Positions 12,601 through 23,031 of a DNA stretch of 64,000 nt are shown here, in pieces (the stretch's first letter is position 1; each line of letters starts with the position of its first letter). The position numbers and the translations under genes were made by a program. The notes beneath the pieces were generated by a model. It searched no databases and was not told the DNA's origin. It saw only the letters and a list, made by a program, of their open reading frames with translations. Where the stretch lies: positions 1,426,001-1,490,000 of the forward strand of contig CASHTG010000018.1 in the NCBI GenBank assembly GCA_949357655.1, read 5' to 3'. Source of the DNA: Parascedosporium putredinis. Lineage: Eukaryota; Ascomycota; Sordariomycetes; Microascales; Microascaceae.

Positions 12601-14014
12601 AGTGAAACGGAATTGGACGAAGAGGGCAATACTTCAGAGCGGTCAATGCTGCACAAGGAGTATTAGTTTTGGGTCCTTTGTTTCTTCAATCGCTTCCGTT
12701 GCGTTACACCCCGACCTGGAACCCCTGGAGACATTTGAAGGGTAGATCATTCCAGCAGGGGAAGCTGTGCGGATTTTTTCTTGGCTCCCCAGGACCCCAG
12801 CCCAAGTTGGCTTGCTTGCCAGATTGGATTGGCACTTTTACGCCACCTCGAATAATATCGTGCATCCTTTTTGTGTCCATTGACCAGTTGAATGGAGGCG
12901 CCAAAACCATTGTGTTTTTGATGTGATCAATATTTCCTCATCCTGGTGTAGTGTCTTGGTGTTGGCATTCTAGCCCCCAAGCAGAACCTCTCTTGATTAG
13001 GCCGTCTCCTCCAGCAGCCCCCGATCCTGATGCTACTTTGAGGTGGAACATTGAAGGCGAAGTGACCGAGCATTCCACCACATGGAGAGCTGAGAAAAGT
13101 TGTGCTAGCAGAATCAATGATCACTACACCCCGTGCTGTGCAGAGTGTATATCGTGGGTCGGGATTGTCGATTCAGATGAACAATCTAACAGAAGCAGCC
13201 CAAATCGCCAGGGACTCTGGAAGAAATTGCTCTTTTTCAATCTCTTCAGTTGATGAGGGGCGAGGGTCCTGGTGGAATTGAACGAGATTTGAAGTAACCT
13301 CCAGGATGGGATCCGCCCCAATTGCTACTTGTAGGTTCAATGTTGGCAGGCTGGGCTGATGAAGTGCCCCCGGGCACGCACAGCGAACAAATTGACGAAG
13401 GGGAGGACCTCCACAGGACCTGGTGTACATGCCCAACACTACGCCGGGGACGACAGCAGCAAGTACTCAGCGCTGTATTATTGAACACGCCTGCACGCCA
13501 ATTCTGGTCCTGCAACCTTTTAGTGTGGTCAAATCTCGTCAGCCGCCACACCACAGCCTCAACTGCTCCCTTTGGTGGCCAACGAAAATACTCCGTCGTA
13601 ATATGGTACCCACTTCCCTCTCGGGGTACCTCGCATGTACCCCCATCCCTCGAAAATAACATTACAAGCTGCAGTTAGCGCATTTTCCGGTTCGCAATCC
13701 CACTCGTACCCTTTCCGAGCCATCCAAACTCCTGACAACGGCCGGGCTGCTGTGTCAAAATCTCACCTCCCTCTCTTCCAACGTCAGATCCGTAATATCT
13801 CTCCATCGACCCTCCGCTCTTCGAGAACCCCTACCTTTATCAGCATCGTATCCGAATCACCAGAATATTCAATCGCACGCACGACGACGACGACAACGGC
13901 AGCATAATTTCGCAGCTCCTGCGAGGCCCCCTTTGCCTGTCTTTTGGAACGTGAACGTCTTCCCTGACTCCGTCCTTCTTCAAGAACTAAGACACAGCTT
14001 CTCTTCACAACAAC
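9699..14014. other. 4.3-kb gene-free gap between the MEMO gene and SSO1
   Basis: No frame here looks like a real protein, and I see no tRNA or rRNA. The stretch contains T runs of 11-12 bases (9761-9771, 11080-11091), purine-rich tracts near 10080-10160, and a perfect 8-bp inverted repeat at 10410-10426. The last 400 bases before SSO1 are C/T-rich and are probably its promoter and leader. Confidence 0.5.
10410..10426. repeat. Perfect 8-bp inverted repeat with 1-base centre
   Basis: GCAGGCTT and AAGCCTGC flank a single T. It lies in a gene-free gap with no adjacent reading frame, so a terminator or operator role cannot be assigned. Confidence 0.9.
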
Positions 14015-15782
14015 ATGAGCAACGTGAGTGTTTTCATCGCCGTCCCGCCTCGAATCTGGCTTCTCAGTCCCACTTGCACCGGTGGTTATCGATAGAAAGA
14101 AAGCAGCACCCGCAATCGCCTATTGCGTGGCCGCCGCTTTCAACACCGCAAAGGGCCCGCCCGGTCGAGAAGGCTTTCACTTTTGACCTGAGTTGCTAAC
14201 AGTCTTTTGCAGTACGGGTTAGTTTTCTACCGAAACCTCGCGATATCCATACCGAACCTAGGAGGACGGCGATTTTCCCGCCTCCTTTTTCCTTTTTCTT
14301 AATCTAACCAGATGAAACCCTTACAGTTACGGAAGGCCTAACCCCTTCGACCAGAGGGATTCGCCCTCTGGCGGAAACGGTGGCAACGGTGGCTATGGCG
14401 GCGGCGGCGCGGCCCAGAGGCCACCTCAAGCTTCGTTTGGCCAGGGCCCTTCTCCCTACGGCGGTGCTCAAAGGAACAATAACTATGGCGGTATGATTGA
14501 GATCTAGTGAAATGCGCCACAGCTAATCGCCGGATCGGCTGCTAACGACTGCAACGTACAGGAGGCAACAACGTAGAGATGTCCAACCTTCCTAGCAATA
14601 ACAGCTACGGCGGCGGCGGTGGCTACGGTGGTGGTAACAACGGCGGATACGGTGGCGGCGCCAGCAATGGCGGCGGTGCGACGTCTATCCTTGACGAGTG
14701 CAGCGAGATTGATAGGGGCATCGAGGAGGTCGAGCAGAACCTTAACCAACTCCGAAACCTCCATCGCGCGGCCCTCAACGATACCGACACCAGCGGTGGC
14801 AGCCGCGTCAACCGCGAACTCGACGGCCTTTCGTCCGATACCATGACCCTTTACCGATCCCTCGTCGAGCGTGTCCGAAAGATCAAGTCGAACCCGGCGT
14901 CCCGCCAGGGAATGAACGCTAGGCAAGTCGAGCGCATAGACGGTCGCCTTAAGAACGCCATCCGCCAGTACCAGGAGATTGACGCCGACTTCCGACGAGA
15001 GACCCAGTCCCAGATTGCCCGACAGTACCGAATCGTCAAGCCCAACGCATCCGAGGATGAGGTCGCGGCGGCCGTTGACGGTTCCGACGGTGGCCAGGTC
15101 TTTGCCCAAGCTCTCATGCAGAGCAACCGCCAGGGCCAGGCCACCGCCGCTCTTAACAACGTTAGGGCCCGTCACGATCAGATTCTCAAGATCGAGCGCC
15201 AGATGACCGAGCTCGCTCAGCTCTTCCAGGACATGAACACCCTTGTCGTACAACAGGAAGTCGCCGTCACCCAGATCGAGCAGAAGGCCGAGGAGGTTGT
15301 CGAGAACCTCGACAAGGGCAACGAGGAAATCGGCGTCGCTGTCAAGACTGCGAGGGCTACCCGCCGCAAGAAGTGGTGGTGCCTTGGTATCACTGGTGAG
15401 TGGTTATCTCTATATCCTATTTTTATTTTCGTGCAGACGACCATGCGCCTTTAGATTGTATGAAACTAACCCGAGTTTGTAGTCCTCATCATCGTCATCG
15501 TCGTCGTGGCTATTCTCGCCTATCTCGGTGGTAAGTAGTCGTGTCTCACCATCAATCTGATCGCAGATCCACTAACGGAGAACTTTAGTCAACGGAAAGC
15601 TTGGCGGCGGTGGTGGTAACGATAACAACAACAATACCAAGCGTGGCCTCGTCAGCGCGAACGTCCAAGCTGTCAGCTCGACCCTATCCAGGACGGTTCC
15701 CAGCGTTTCCCGCCAATTCACCGAGACAATCTCCCGAGCGAGATCTCTGCAGCCAGGAGCCAAGTTCAGGAAGCTAGAATAG
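14015..15782 (+). CDS. sso1: Plasma-membrane syntaxin (Qa-SNARE, Sso1/Syn1 type), six exons including a 5-nt microexon
   Basis: t-SNARE for fusion of secretory vesicles at the plasma membrane. Exons: 14015-14023, 14213-14217, 14327-14490, 14562-15395, 15483-15530, 15589-15782, giving 417 codons plus stop with no frame break. Residues 1 to about 80 are Gly/Asn-rich. Then comes the Habc region (DECSEIDRGIEEVEQNLNQL onward), and the SNARE helix contains IERQMTELAQLFQDMNTLV with the zero-layer Gln at about residue 291. After TRRKKWWC comes a membrane anchor (VLIIVIVVVAILAYLG). Exon 2 (TACGG) is needed: joining exon 1 directly to exon 3 meets a stop within a few codons. After the anchor the spliced form has an unusually long tail of about 63 residues (Gly/Asn-rich, then Ser/Arg-rich), whereas retention of the last intron would stop three codons after splicing position. 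The syntaxin identity is secure; the tail is less so. Confidence 0.93.
14213..14217 (+). other. sso1: 5-nt microexon of SSO1
   Basis: Flanked by a TTTTGCAG acceptor (preceded by a TTGCTAAC branch site) and a GTTAGT donor. The five bases bring the third exon into the frame that reads YGYGRPNPFDQRD and then the Gly-rich domain. Together with the 9-nt first coding exon, only 14 coding bases precede exon 3. Confidence 0.8.
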
Positions 15783-17049
15783 GAGCCCACTAGCATGCTG
15801 TCGTCGCTCTCATTATCCGGGCCGCCATCACAAAATTGGGGAGAGTAAACGCCGGGTTCTTTACGCAAAACGAAAAGCAAGAGCGACAAAGGGATCCCCA
15901 TGGGGTTGTATAAAAATAAAACCACGATTACCGGCCTCCTGCGCCTGACGGACCATATATTAGTCTTCTTTCGCTCCCTTAAGCGAAAGCCCAACTTCCG
16001 CCCCGGTCCCTATTGACCCGGGGGTGGACATATTCACTGCTAGCATCTTTTTGTTGTTCAAATTTCGACATCGCGGGAGACTTTTCCATTCGAAAATTTG
16101 TCCTGTCTACACATCATTCTCGGTTTCTCGCTGTGTCTTTGTTTCCTTTTTTCTTTCTTTTGTTTGACCCTCCTTCTCTCTCTCTCTTTGCGTTGTTTTC
16201 GTTTCTGGGGCAGCAATATTTTCAGGATCATAGGTATAGTTTAGTCTCGTCCTTTCTGTTCAGTAGCAAAATCTTTGAGCTTTCTTCTTTTCCATTTCTC
16301 CACCTTTTCCTCCTCCCTGTCCCCGGTGTGCTACGTTGTAGGCCCACGGCCTATTCAAACTTTTCGACTTCTATCTAGCCATTTTTCAAAACTATGGCCG
16401 GTATTTCAAGGATTTAGACCTCGGTATGAGGATAGGTGACTACAAGCCCAGCGTTTCCCGTGAACTGTCGACGCCGGCATGATGACTTTGCTTGTCCGAT
16501 CCTTGGTTACCGCACGATGGTCAAAATCTCCAACGTCGTAATTAGAAATGAAGAGAGGTGGATCAAATTAGACTACATCCTGAATCTACCCCCGTAGAGG
16601 GGAGGAAATAAGGTTGTGATGATTATAGAGTAGTATACAAGCCCCCTCGTTCCTGGTATAACCTTATGACCTAGCGAGGGGAGAGTGGGATGAGGGGAGG
16701 TGAAGGTGGGAGTGAGAATCTAATGAGGCCCTTTATCGCCTGTATATTGCAGCTCGTCGCCGCCGAATTCAATGAGAACGATTTATGGGAAGAATGATGA
16801 GAAGCTCGATTTGGCCCAGGAGGTCAGGGTCGGTCAATAGATCGGGAGGCCAAAGGTTTTGTAAATGGTCGTAGTGTATGTCAGATCAACCAACTCGAAG
16901 TGTCGGTACGCTGTCTCGCATCGATAGAAGGTAAAACGATCCTGGTCTCCAGTGTGGGGGTTGAAATCGCCTTGCGGGGCAGTGGAAGCGGTGCTCCAAG
17001 CGTAGATTGGGGAATAGTGGTGCGGCAGAAGAGTAGGCGCAGTAGGAGT
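15783..17049. other. Intergenic, convergent 3' ends of SSO1 and the acidic-protein gene
   Basis: About 1.27 kb between two genes that end toward each other. It contains T-rich tracts (16130-16330) consistent with 3' untranslated DNA of SSO1. No supported gene. Confidence 0.55.
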
Positions 17050-17795
17050 TCAATCGCCCACTTTCGTTCCCGATTCAGCCTTCTCGTCGGCCTCTTCTAG
17101 GCCTGTGAGCCTATCATCGGTATCGGTCGGCTTCTTCTTTGACTGGCCAGACTCCACAACCCTCCGCATGACAACCATCTGTCTTTCAAACTCCTCGATA
17201 AGTGCATTATAGTCCTCTTTCACGTCAGTCTTGGCCCCGCTTCCTTCTTCGGAAAGCTCCAACCCGCCCTCGACGCCATCCACGCCCTCAATCTTGAGCA
17301 TTAGGGCGCCAGCACCGCCCCTTGGCCCTCTCCGTCCTCCATTGTCCGGAGCCCCGCGTCGACGACGGCCCAGTCGGAGCTGAGGCTCGCGGCGTTGGCC
17401 ACGGTCCAGGAGCCGTCGGCTCCCTTTTCCAAGTCTACTAGTACGGAGCGGCCGGGCTCGGAATCCGCCGAGGCGGGGTCGGCGGCTGATAGGGCCCGCG
17501 TGAGGATGTCTGGGTCATCGTCCGCAAAGATGTAGTGCACGTGCGGGTGGTGCGTCGTCTTGGACGTGGCGTTGTGTATCAAGGTGAAGAGCGGGGGCAG
17601 GGTGTGTTCGGGTTCGCCCGCGCCCGCCGCCTCGTTGTCGTCGTCATCGTCGTCGTCGTCGTCGTCGTGCAGGTGTTCGCCGACGGGTTGCGTTTCTGCC
17701 TGGGCGGAGGGCGGCTGCTGCTTTTGGGGCGGCGAGGCCGACCCGGGCCGTGGGGAGGCCGAGAGGGAGGGCTGCTGCGGGTCACGAGATGTCAT
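17050..17795 (-). CDS. Acidic protein of unknown function with a C-terminal helix; possible distant Atg31-like fold
   Basis: One exon and about 248 residues once a single apparent base loss in the C run (+ strand) at 17318-17321 is allowed for. The upstream part ends and the downstream part begins at that point in consistent frames. N-terminus: Pro/Gln/Ser-rich, then a run of ten Asp encoded by a GTC/GAC repeat. Core: FTLIHNATSKTTHHPHVHYIFADDDPD, quoted in part as HVHYIFADDDPD, followed by VLVDLEKGADGSWTV, SLSSDWAVVDAGL and LMLKIEGVDG, which look like alternating beta strands. C-terminus: a charged helix (NALIEEFERQMVVMRRVVES). I recognise this as an uncharacterised Pezizomycotina type but know no name. 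The order strand-rich core, YIF-D/E-D signature, terminal helix recalls yeast Atg31. That is inference only. Confidence 0.7.
17635..17668. repeat. GTC/GAC trinucleotide repeat encoding poly-Asp
   Basis: Slightly interrupted triplet repeat in the coding sequence of the acidic protein, encoding ten consecutive Asp residues on the minus strand. It is likely to be length-variable between strains. Confidence 0.9.
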
Positions 17796-18556
17796 GGCGG
17801 GGTGCTCGCTGGGGCAGTATGCACGGGCATCTGCTCTGTCAGTCGATCGGGGCCAGGAATTATCGAGAGGCGCCTCTGTCGAGGCATCGTCGCAAAAACT
17901 GGACGGGAAGGCTGGCTGGTTTTACCTATGCGGGCAAGGAACCTTGGGGGAGGGAGCTTTGGGGGAAAGGTGTGCTGCTTATCTTATCGGCACGTGAGTT
18001 AGGCGCTGTCGTCACGGCGGGTAGAATAGGCAGACAGCCGGTCACGGTGGGCTGTCCTCGCTACTAATTTGAACGGACTTGGCAGTGGACGACTCAGCCT
18101 TTCGGTACCTCGTCAGGAGCAGCCAAGGTTTTACAATATTTGACATGAAATGGCATGATGGATCCATCCATGTCTATAGAAACAGAGACATGACCTGTGC
18201 ACACCACTTTACTGACTATGCGACCCTTTCCGGGCGCTCCTGGATCTGAGTCCCTTCAGCAAAGTATCTGCTACCTGAGTGGAAGGTTGACAAACGTTGG
18301 GATTCGGCCTGACAATCAACATCACCACTATTACTTTTAGGGTTGTTCTTTTTCAAAAAGAGGGTTGAAGTTTCAGAGATACGTTGAAGGGGGAAAAGAA
18401 AAATCAAATTGATATTGCTGTCATATTTGAAACTTTGAGAGGGGATAAGAAAAACAGCCCATTTTCTTGTACAACGCCTAACACCATTCGTAGCCTCGCC
18501 ATTATCAGTTGAAATCATAACAAAGGTAGAGCCCGAGAGGCCCTCGGAATGAGCAT
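17796..18556. other. Intergenic, acidic-protein gene promoter and APC11 3' flank
   Basis: About 760 bases between two minus-strand genes. It contains the promoter of the acidic-protein gene and the 3' flank of APC11. No gene is supported. Confidence 0.5.
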
Positions 18557-19079
18557 TTACTCTTCTGCCTCCGAGGTAGTTTCGTTGGCAGGATCATGCC
18601 ATTCAAATCCTGGGGGAAGTGAACAAAGAGGTTTCCCAGTTAGTATAGCACAAGCTGAAGAGGCTTTCCCAACAAGACAACATACTCTGGCGGCACATGG
18701 GGCACTGGCCTTTAGCAGCCTCTTGCTTGATCCATTCCAAAATGCAGTGCTAAAAGTTCCGACGAGGGGTTAGAGTAGGCCCTGATAACGGCACTCCAGT
18801 CTCACAAATCATCACACTCACCATATGGAAGTTGTGGCCACACTTCCCGGACACTTTCGAAAGGAAAGATTCCATGAGCTATTAGTTACATATAGAGCTG
18901 GTGGGAGTAAAGAAAAGAAAATCATTGAAAACACTAACAGATGCTACAATCGTCCCGGGATATTTGCAGGTGGGACAGGTTCCGTCAAAGTGAACCTGGC
19001 AAATACCACAGACATCGTCTTCGGGGAGATCCCATCTCCAAGTTGCCACTGTTTTCCACTGCGTGATCTTGACCTTCAT
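18557..19079 (-). CDS. apc11: APC11, RING-H2 catalytic subunit of the anaphase-promoting complex
   Basis: Recruits the ubiquitin-charged E2 in the APC/C, the nuclear E3 ligase that triggers anaphase. Four exons on the minus strand: 19079-18939, 18853-18822, 18749-18686 and 18609-18557; donors are GTTAGT, GTGAGT and GTATGT, with AG acceptors. The product is 96 residues, close to the normal APC11 size of about 85-165. It starts MKVKITQWKTVATWRWD, a signature of the family, then CGICQ, CPTCKYPGDDC, GKCGHNFHMHC (spanning exons 2-3), ILEWIKQ and CPMCRQ, which supply the zinc ligands, and ends in a short acidic tail. One apparent base loss lies at 18954-18959 (CCCGGG) within exon 1, inside the PGDDC segment. 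The gene is divergent from the rhodanese gene, with 582 bp between start codons. Confidence 0.94.
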
Positions 19080-19661
19080 CCTGTGAGTGTCTTCAAGAAC
19101 CTGTGGTCGTGGGTGGCTCGCGTCGCGACATGTGCATTTCACGGCCTGCTGGGTGCAGTCGCGACATTTGCTTCCTCCAGTCGGGTCACTCCGCTGAATA
19201 ATCGGACATTCTTGGAGCGAGCGGTGGCGTGAAATAACCCCGGCTGCAGGCAACTGTCCTGGTGCGTATCAAGAATGGTCCGAGCTCAAGCTCCACTTGT
19301 CTCTCTCGCCAAGCAATTCTCCAACCCCATTAGCGAATTTCTCACGATAACCTGTGACAAAGGGCCCATGCCTCTCTTCCCTCTCTTCGCCCTTGACCCG
19401 CTAGCTACCACGACGATTCAGATTTAGGCAGGAATAGTCCCTCTCGCGAAATACCCCTGGGATGCACCGGATTACAACCAAATTGCATTGGTATCATTTG
19501 CTCTGGTCCTCTTGAGAGGTCTCCAGGCGAATTCCACTCCTCAGAGCGGAACCTCGATCCCCTCGCTTTGGCGATCGCCTGACGACCGGATACCCGCAAG
19601 GTCAACTCTTGACTTTCTTTCATAGCGATTCCTCGATACCCCCGATATACCCTCCGATACA
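19080..19661. promoter_or_regulatory. Divergent promoter region, APC11 / TUM1
   Basis: The 582 bases between the opposed start codons of APC11 (-) and the rhodanese gene (+) must contain both promoters and leaders. I do not see a motif strong enough to name. Confidence 0.6.
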
Positions 19662-20754
19662 ATGCCTGCTTCTGCTCTATTTCGGTCCCAACGGGTGGGC
19701 CTCCAACACCTGGCCTCGCGAGCCGGTACCCGTGCTCACCTTCCAGTGTCGGCCCGGTACTTCTCCAATTTCCTCGTCACCCCCAGGAACTCGCGGACGC
19801 GTTAGAAAAGAACCCTCCCAAGATCAGCCCTGAGCCCAAGACTGTGGCCGTCTGCGCCTCTTGGTTCCTACCTAACGATGAACGCACCGGAATCCAAGTC
19901 TTCCGGGATATGCGCATCCCGAAAGCAAGATTCTTCGATCTTGACAAGGTCATTGATAAGCGGTCCCCTTACCCTCACATGCTCCCCGGGGCAAAGGAGT
20001 TCGCCCTCGCAATGAGCGAGATTGGTGTTCGTCGAGACGACACCGTCGTCGTGTACGACAGCAAGGAGCTTGGCATCTTTAGCGCACCAAGGGTTGCCTG
20101 GACCATGAAACTTTTGGCCACCCCAAGGTTCACCTTCTCAACAACTTCAAGCTATGGGTAGAAGGCGGGTTTCCTACCGAATCTGGTGAATTGTACAGCG
20201 TAGACTGCTGCACCTATCCTATCCATGCCATTGAAGAGGCCAAGGTTGCCTCCTTTGAAGAGGTCAAGGAACTCGCCCTTAACCACGGAAAGGAGGGCTC
20301 AGAGGGTGTTCAGATCCTCGATGCTCGACCCACCGGGCGCTGGACCGGGAAGGACCCTGAGCCACGGCCTGGCCTCTCCTCCGGACACATGCCCGGCTCC
20401 ATCAGCATGCCCTTCAATGCGCTCCTGGACCCTGAAACCAAGGCTTTCCTCGAGCCAGAGAAGCTTCGACAAATCTTCGAACAAAAGGGCGTGGACCCAG
20501 AAAAGCCCATCCTCTCTAGCTGCGGCACTGGTGTAACCGCCTGCGTCATCGAAACCGCTCTCGACATTGCGGGCTATGGTACTCCTGAATCTAGGAGGGT
20601 GTATGATGGCAGCTGGACGTAAGTTTCATACCTCTTTTCTGCCGAGTTCTTTCATCCTAGCTCAAGCACTAACACCATTTCCAGAGAATGGGCCCAACGA
20701 GTCCAGCCGGACGAAAATCTCATCATTAAAACTGAGGGTGAAACCTCGACTTAG
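19662..20754 (+). CDS. tum1: Mitochondrial two-domain rhodanese (TUM1 / 3-mercaptopyruvate or thiosulfate sulfurtransferase)
   Basis: Transfers sulfane sulfur through a persulfidated cysteine, linking cysteine breakdown and, in yeast Tum1, sulfur supply for tRNA thiolation. Exon 1 is 19662-20618 and exon 2 is 20685-20754 (66-bp intron, GTAAGT donor, CACTAACA branch); the product is about 342 residues. The N-terminus (MPASALFRSQRVGLQHLASR) is basic and lacks acidic residues for some 40 residues, as in a mitochondrial presequence. The first, inactive rhodanese domain holds VCASWFLPNDERTG and DDTVVVYDSKELGIFSAPR. The second holds the active loop CGTGVTAC with catalytic Cys288, a mercaptopyruvate-type loop rather than the CRKGVTA of bovine rhodanese. 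It ends VYDGSWTEWAQR. Two apparent base losses, at 19780-19784 (C run) and 20116-20117 (GG), break the frame; on each side the reading matches the family. Confidence 0.93.
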
Positions 20755-21522
20755 AAAGATGGTAAAAGCGCAGCTTGCTTTGGTACTCCATCCCCCTTCC
20801 CTAAACTTGCCCATTCCACTTTATAGGTTCTGCCCAAGGGGCATTTATCCATGTATGATACTTCTCATCTCTATTATGATTTCAAGTGCCTTGATATAGT
20901 CATAATCCATCAACAATCTAGCGCCGTCTTGGTCATTGTTACATTCTTCCGTGATATCATGCAACTCCATTCAAGAAAACATGTCCTCTCCTAAACCAAA
21001 AAAGAGTCGTAATAGAAGAATAAGAAGAAGGAAAAGAAGAGGATCGAGAGCGTGAGAAGGAAGGCAAGGACATCGTCGATTTATGGTCTCAATTCTAAAG
21101 AGAGTCTAGCCCCCAAATCAGTCAATCGCCCAAACCTCGAGGGATCCATAGATGCATGGATTGATTGAGAATTAGCTTCCAAAGGCCATCTTTACAGTGG
21201 CCGAAGCCATTTTCGGTGTGGTGGTCTCCACAGGAGGAGTGGTTGTCCATTCACCGAGAATTGCGATTTCGGTGAAGGGAGCTTTTTCGCCTTTCTGCCT
21301 GAAAATTAAGGTCTCACACCAACTTAGGGCTCGCGACTCGACCACACCAAAATTACCATTGGCTGCCCCGCCAAATCCATCACAAAAAAGTTGCACTGAG
21401 CGGACCTTGAATCCAGCAACCTCCCCAACACCGATCTCTTCGACCCCCTCAGCCCACTCACGAATTTCCTCACCCAACGCCCATTCGAATTTTCCGAATT
21501 TCGAACGACTTTAATCGACACA
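20755..21522. promoter_or_regulatory. TUM1 3' flank and RPS2 promoter/leader
   Basis: About 770 bases between codirectional genes. The half next to RPS2 is C/T-rich (CACCAAAATT, CCTCCCCAACACC, CCCCCTCAGCCCACTC), as expected for the pyrimidine-rich start region of a ribosomal protein mRNA. I cannot assign a specific transcription factor site. Confidence 0.5.
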
Positions 21523-22534
21523 ATGGCTGACCGAGGCGGTGCTCCCGTGGCGGCGGTTTCGGATCCCGAGGTGGTGACCGTGGTCGTGGTCGCGGTCGTG
21601 GCCGTGGCCGTGGTCGTGGCAAGAGCGAGGAGAAGGAGTGGCAGCCCGTCACCAAGCTCGGCCGTCTCGTGAAGGCTGGCAAGATCAACAGCATGGAGGA
21701 GATCTACCTCCACTCTCTCCCCATCAAGGAGTACCAGATCGTCGATACCTTCCTCCCCAAGCTCAAGGATGAGGTTATGAAGGTGCGATATATCCCGGGA
21801 TTCCCAATCTGCCCAATCTGAGGTGGAGGCATAGAGGAGATGGTGTACAATCTTCCTTGGGTCTCAGCGTAGCTAACTGTATGGTTTCCTTTTTCCCCCG
21901 AACAGATCAAGCCCGTCCAGAAGCAGACCCGTGCCGGTCAGCGCACCCGTTTCAAGGCCATCGTCATCATTGGTGACGCCGAGGGCCACGTCGGTCTCGG
22001 TATCAAGACCTCCAAGGAAGTCGCTACCGCCATCCGCGCCGCCATCATCATCGCTAAGCTCAGCGTCATCCCCGTCCGTCGTGGTTACTGGGGTGCCAAC
22101 CTCGGTCAACCCCACTCTCTTCCCTGCAAGCAGAGCGGCAAGTGCGGTTCCGTCACCGTTCGTGTACGTACAACCCTCACCCTTCCCAAAGGAGACATGG
22201 AAATTGGTTTTGGAAAAACCACATGCCAACTCGGGCTACGGATCCCTTTATCATCATTACTAACTATCCCGTGCCTTGCAGCTCATTCCCGCCCCCGCGG
22301 TACCGGCCTCGTTGCCTCCCCGCTGTCAAGCGATTCCTCCAGCTCGCTGGTGTCGACGATGCCTACACCTCGTCCGCCGGTTCTACCAAGACTCTCGAGA
22401 ACACTCTCAAGGCCACCTTCACCGCCGTCTCCAACACCTACGCCTTCCTCACGCCCAACCTGTGGCAGGAGACCAAGCTCGTCAGGAGTCCTCTGGAGGA
22501 GTTTGCCGACACTCTCCGGGAAAAGCGTTTCTAA
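21523..22534 (+). CDS. rps2: 40S ribosomal protein uS5 (RPS2)
   Basis: Component of the small ribosomal subunit near the mRNA entry channel. Exons are 21523-21782, 21906-22163 and 22282-22534 with introns of 123 and 118 bp; the product is about 257 residues, normal for uS5. The N-terminus is an Arg-Gly tail (GGDRGRGRGRGRGRGRG), followed by EEKEWQPVTKLGRLVKAGKI, the S5 core (TRFKAIVIIGDAEGHVGLGI, KEVATAIRAAI, RRGYWGANLG), then KCGSVTVR, GTGLVASP, AVKRFLQLAGVDDAYTSSAG and a C-terminus ending REKRF. Three apparent base losses in C runs break this essential gene: 21544-21546, 22292-22296 and 22318-22321. Because an RPS2 null is not viable, these are very probably sequence errors and not mutations. 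The start context ACACAATGGCT is close to the fungal optimum. Confidence 0.96.
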
Positions 22535-23031
22535 GTGGTTACGAGACGGACCTTTGGCGTTTCCTCCTCTGTTATTTGTTTCTCATCGCGGCGCACACAC
22601 ATAAACTCTTCCCACCCGTTTTGTCTCAGTTCAGTGTTGCATGGGCGGCTGGTTAGGGCATCAGGTTGAGGTCAAGGCAGAATAGCTTCAGTCTGAAGAA
22701 AAAGAAAAGAATACACTCGGAAAAGAGATGTTCCAACTCTATACCTCGTCCCGTTCCAATACTCCCCTCTTATGACATGTTCCCATTAGCCGGCTACTGG
22801 TGTATGTCGGTTGATAGCTTGATACCGAATTACTTCCTCTCTAGCGGCACAAAGCGTAGGCATCTGTGAAGGCATTTATACAAACAACACTAAGCACTAA
22901 CGATATCAAAGAACCTCGAAATATCCGTCCAACGCCGCTAACCGAAACCACAGCTCCTCGCGTGGCCCCTTTCCACAACACCCGTTCCTTTCCCCTCCGG
23001 AACTTCAAAGCATTCATCTCCCTACCCTATT
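22535..23031. other. Intergenic, convergent 3' ends of RPS2 and the proline-rich gene
   Basis: Nearly 500 bases between two genes that end toward each other. It should hold both 3' UTRs. No gene is seen. Confidence 0.55.

Noticed and set aside
14504..15253. 249-codon open frame on the minus strand opposite SSO1
   Set aside because: It is the antisense shadow of a GC-rich syntaxin exon, with Leu/Ala/Val-rich composition typical of such shadows and no family resemblance.
21783..22281. snoRNAs in the RPS2 introns
   Set aside because: Neither intron has a credible C box paired with a D box and terminal stem.
21523..22534. RPS2 as a pseudogene because of three frame breaks
   Set aside because: The protein is essential, its splice sites and start context are intact, and the breaks share the direction and homopolymer setting of those in the other genes.
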